A DNA stretch of 64,000 bases. It comes from Halisarca cf. caerulea. Lineage: Eukaryota > Porifera > Demospongiae > Chondrillida > Halisarcidae. Made by a program: the position numbers and the translations under genes. The stretch lies in assembly GCA_963170055.1 (NCBI GenBank), contig CAUJGJ010000313.1, positions 295,201-359,200 on the forward strand, in the 5' to 3' direction. This document shows, piece by piece, positions 40,304-64,000 of the stretch; position 1 is the first letter of the stretch, and the number at the start of each line of letters is the position of its first letter. The notes beneath the pieces are model-generated. The model was given only the letters and a program-made list of their open reading frames with translations, was not told the origin of the DNA and did not search any database.

Positions 40304-40548
40304 AGTGTGTACATGTGTGTTTGCTATATGCTTGTTAGTGTATAGAACTAATCAAGCAACCAGGTAAGCCATCCACAAATATAGTACAATCAGAAAATAA
40401 ATCAACAAAAATAATGGTAAAATCAAAATCAATGAAAACATAGTTACTGGCAAGAAACCATTCACATGATGTACAGCAAATTTAACACAGTTGAGAGGTA
40501 GCCAGCTATGCATTGGACAATATGTGCAAATGATGAAAGAGAAGGAAA
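38994..40548. other. Distal upstream region of gene 2 / downstream of gene 3
   Basis: Homologous to 6629-8300. Contains two GGGGGCGTGTCC motifs (39030, 39077), a 70-bp palindromic MITE, a 56-bp palindrome at 39404-39465 (AAGAATTATTTGAGTATTGT arm) absent from gene 1, and a (GT)n tract at 40265-40302. The putative promoter motifs are pushed ~2.7 kb from the gene 2 ATG by the foldback insertion. Confidence 0.5.
39111..39180. mobile_element. 70-bp palindromic MITE with 9-bp duplication
   Basis: Near-perfect palindrome starting TAGTCTCGTACCCAGCCCCA. Flanks GTCTGGGGC (39102-39110) and GTCTGAGGC (39181-39189). Gene 1 has a single GTCTGGGGC. Its ends resemble the 2.2-kb element at 48121-50317. Confidence 0.8.
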
Positions 40549-63042
<22,494 letters not shown>

Positions 63043-63046
<4 letters not shown>

Positions 63047-63078
63047 TCTCCTAGTCTGGTCTGCAACGACCGTCCCAT
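63043..63078 (-). promoter_or_regulatory. Upstream ORF ending on the gene 3 start codon
   Basis: ATG at 63078 opens 11 codons (MGRSLQTRLGE) whose TGA overlaps the main ATG (ATGA). The same ATG is conserved in gene 2. Confidence 0.4.
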
Positions 63079-63896
63079 GTACGTTGCAACTCTTCTTGTC
63101 AGAAGATAAATACCCCCAAATCGCTTCTTGGTCCAGGGGGCGTGTCCCTATTCAGCAGCAAGTGTGGGGCAAACGTACGTAGTCCTGCGTAGCCAGACCC
63201 TATGCCATAGGCTATGGGTGCAGTGCGCACATTCGTCCGCAGGTGTAAAGCAGTGCTATATTGCAGGATGTAGGAAGTAGCACACATAGTGGTGCATTTT
63301 TTGATGTTAAGGTTTTTAACCACCATGCACCATCCAGCAAGACTCTCTATCCCTGCTTGCTCACTATGCTGGAGCAGATCAAGCCGGCTGGGATAGAGAA
63401 CAAAGATCCAAGACATTGATCATGAGCTAGCCTCATTCACTCCATTGGTGTTTAGCACCACTGGAGGTATGACTAAGTCAGCAGCAATATTCTATGGATG
63501 GCTGGCTGATAAGATTGCAACATGTCACACCATGCCATGCACCTAGTTTCACAAAAATTTCGTCTGACGAGAGAATAAGGGTACATTCAAATCGATTAAG
63601 AAAGTTAGATGAAAAATTGGATTTTTCAAACAACAAATTTGGAGAAGCCGAATATTTGGAGATCACTTTATTGTGGAATTAGAAATTAAGAATAATCTGG
63701 GGTACAAACTTTTTGTTGACGACCTATAATAGATTGCCAATTTTTTAGAGAATTATGGTAGGACCTCCATATAAGAAAGAAAGTCAGATGTTTGTTATGG
63801 CATCTTCCACTCTGGATGACTTGTGAGAGACTGAAAACACACACACACACACATACACACACAGCAATTTGATACCACCTCATTACTCCACATGTA
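63079..63896. other. Region upstream of gene 3
   Basis: Partly homologous to 6628-6850 and 39001-39260, including one GGGGGCGTGTCC motif (63137). Minus-strand frames here are not conserved in the other units, so no upstream coding exon is called. Confidence 0.4.
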
Positions 63897-63989
63897 ATCT
63901 CGGAACCAGATCCACTACGCTCTGTGACGTCATATGTACGCCGCATACATATGACATCACAGAGCGTGGTGGGTCTGGTTCCGAGACTT
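63897..63989. mobile_element. 93-bp palindromic MITE with ~11-bp duplication
   Basis: Arms ATCTCGGAACCAGATCCACT and complement GGGTCTGGTTCCGAGA, with a TGACGTCATATGTA core arm. CTCCACATGTA occurs at 63886-63896 and 63990-64000 (window end). Ends resemble the TAGTCTCG families elsewhere. Confidence 0.75.
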
Positions 63990-64000
63990 CTCCACATGTA

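Noticed and set aside
63099..63416. 105-residue minus-strand frame upstream of gene 3
   Set aside because: No counterpart upstream of genes 1 or 2; sequence overlaps the putative promoter block.

Overview
The window looks like invertebrate metazoan genomic DNA, most plausibly a demosponge of the Amphimedon type. The reasons are intron-split genes with GT..AG junctions, CARD/NACHT/Death-fold coding exons, and non-coding sequence packed with minisatellites, CA/GT microsatellites and short inverted-repeat transposons. The species is an inference; nothing in the sequence names it.

The main content is a head-to-tail array of NLR-type innate immune receptor genes, all on the minus strand. Two are complete. 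Gene 2 has its ATG at 36237 and stop at 8308; gene 3 has its ATG at 63046 and stop at 40549. A third, gene 1, has exons 1 and 2 in the window (ATG 6597, exon 2 ending 5404) and continues off the left edge. I built each complete gene by hand from splice sites. Each has 16 exons, all 15 intron phases match between the two copies (1,1,0,1,0,1,0,0,0,1,0,0,1,1,1), and the joined lengths are exact codon multiples (4524 nt, 1507 aa; 4380 nt, 1459 aa). The predicted protein is: CARD-like domain, Pro/Ser hexapeptide linker, NACHT NTPase with intact Walker A and B, a leucine-rich region in which each small exon ends in an LxxLxL-like strand, two Ser/Pro/Lys-rich exons, and a C-terminal Death-like domain. 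A death fold at both ends of an NLR is unusual.

Minisatellites occupy matching places in both genes and often touch splice junctions. The clearest is a 33-bp array starting exactly at the donor of exon 15, in which each unit carries a polypyrimidine-AG acceptor and a GTGAGT or GTGGGT donor. Copy numbers differ strongly between the genes (about 25 against 6 units here).

Comparing the duplicated units gives filled/empty site pairs that date several insertions after duplication. These are a 2.7-kb foldback element with an 8-bp target duplication just upstream of the gene 2 start; a 637-bp TA-flanked MITE; a 2.2-kb element with an approximate 9-bp duplication; a 70-bp palindrome; a hAT-like insertion; and an element carrying a HIRAN-like fragment. 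Other repeats are a family of composite A/B non-autonomous elements, a nested 1.37-kb element, a broken Ty3/gypsy remnant at 58.3-60.05 kb, and a 2.7-kb 33-bp array at the left edge. I saw no tRNA, rRNA or CRISPR array.
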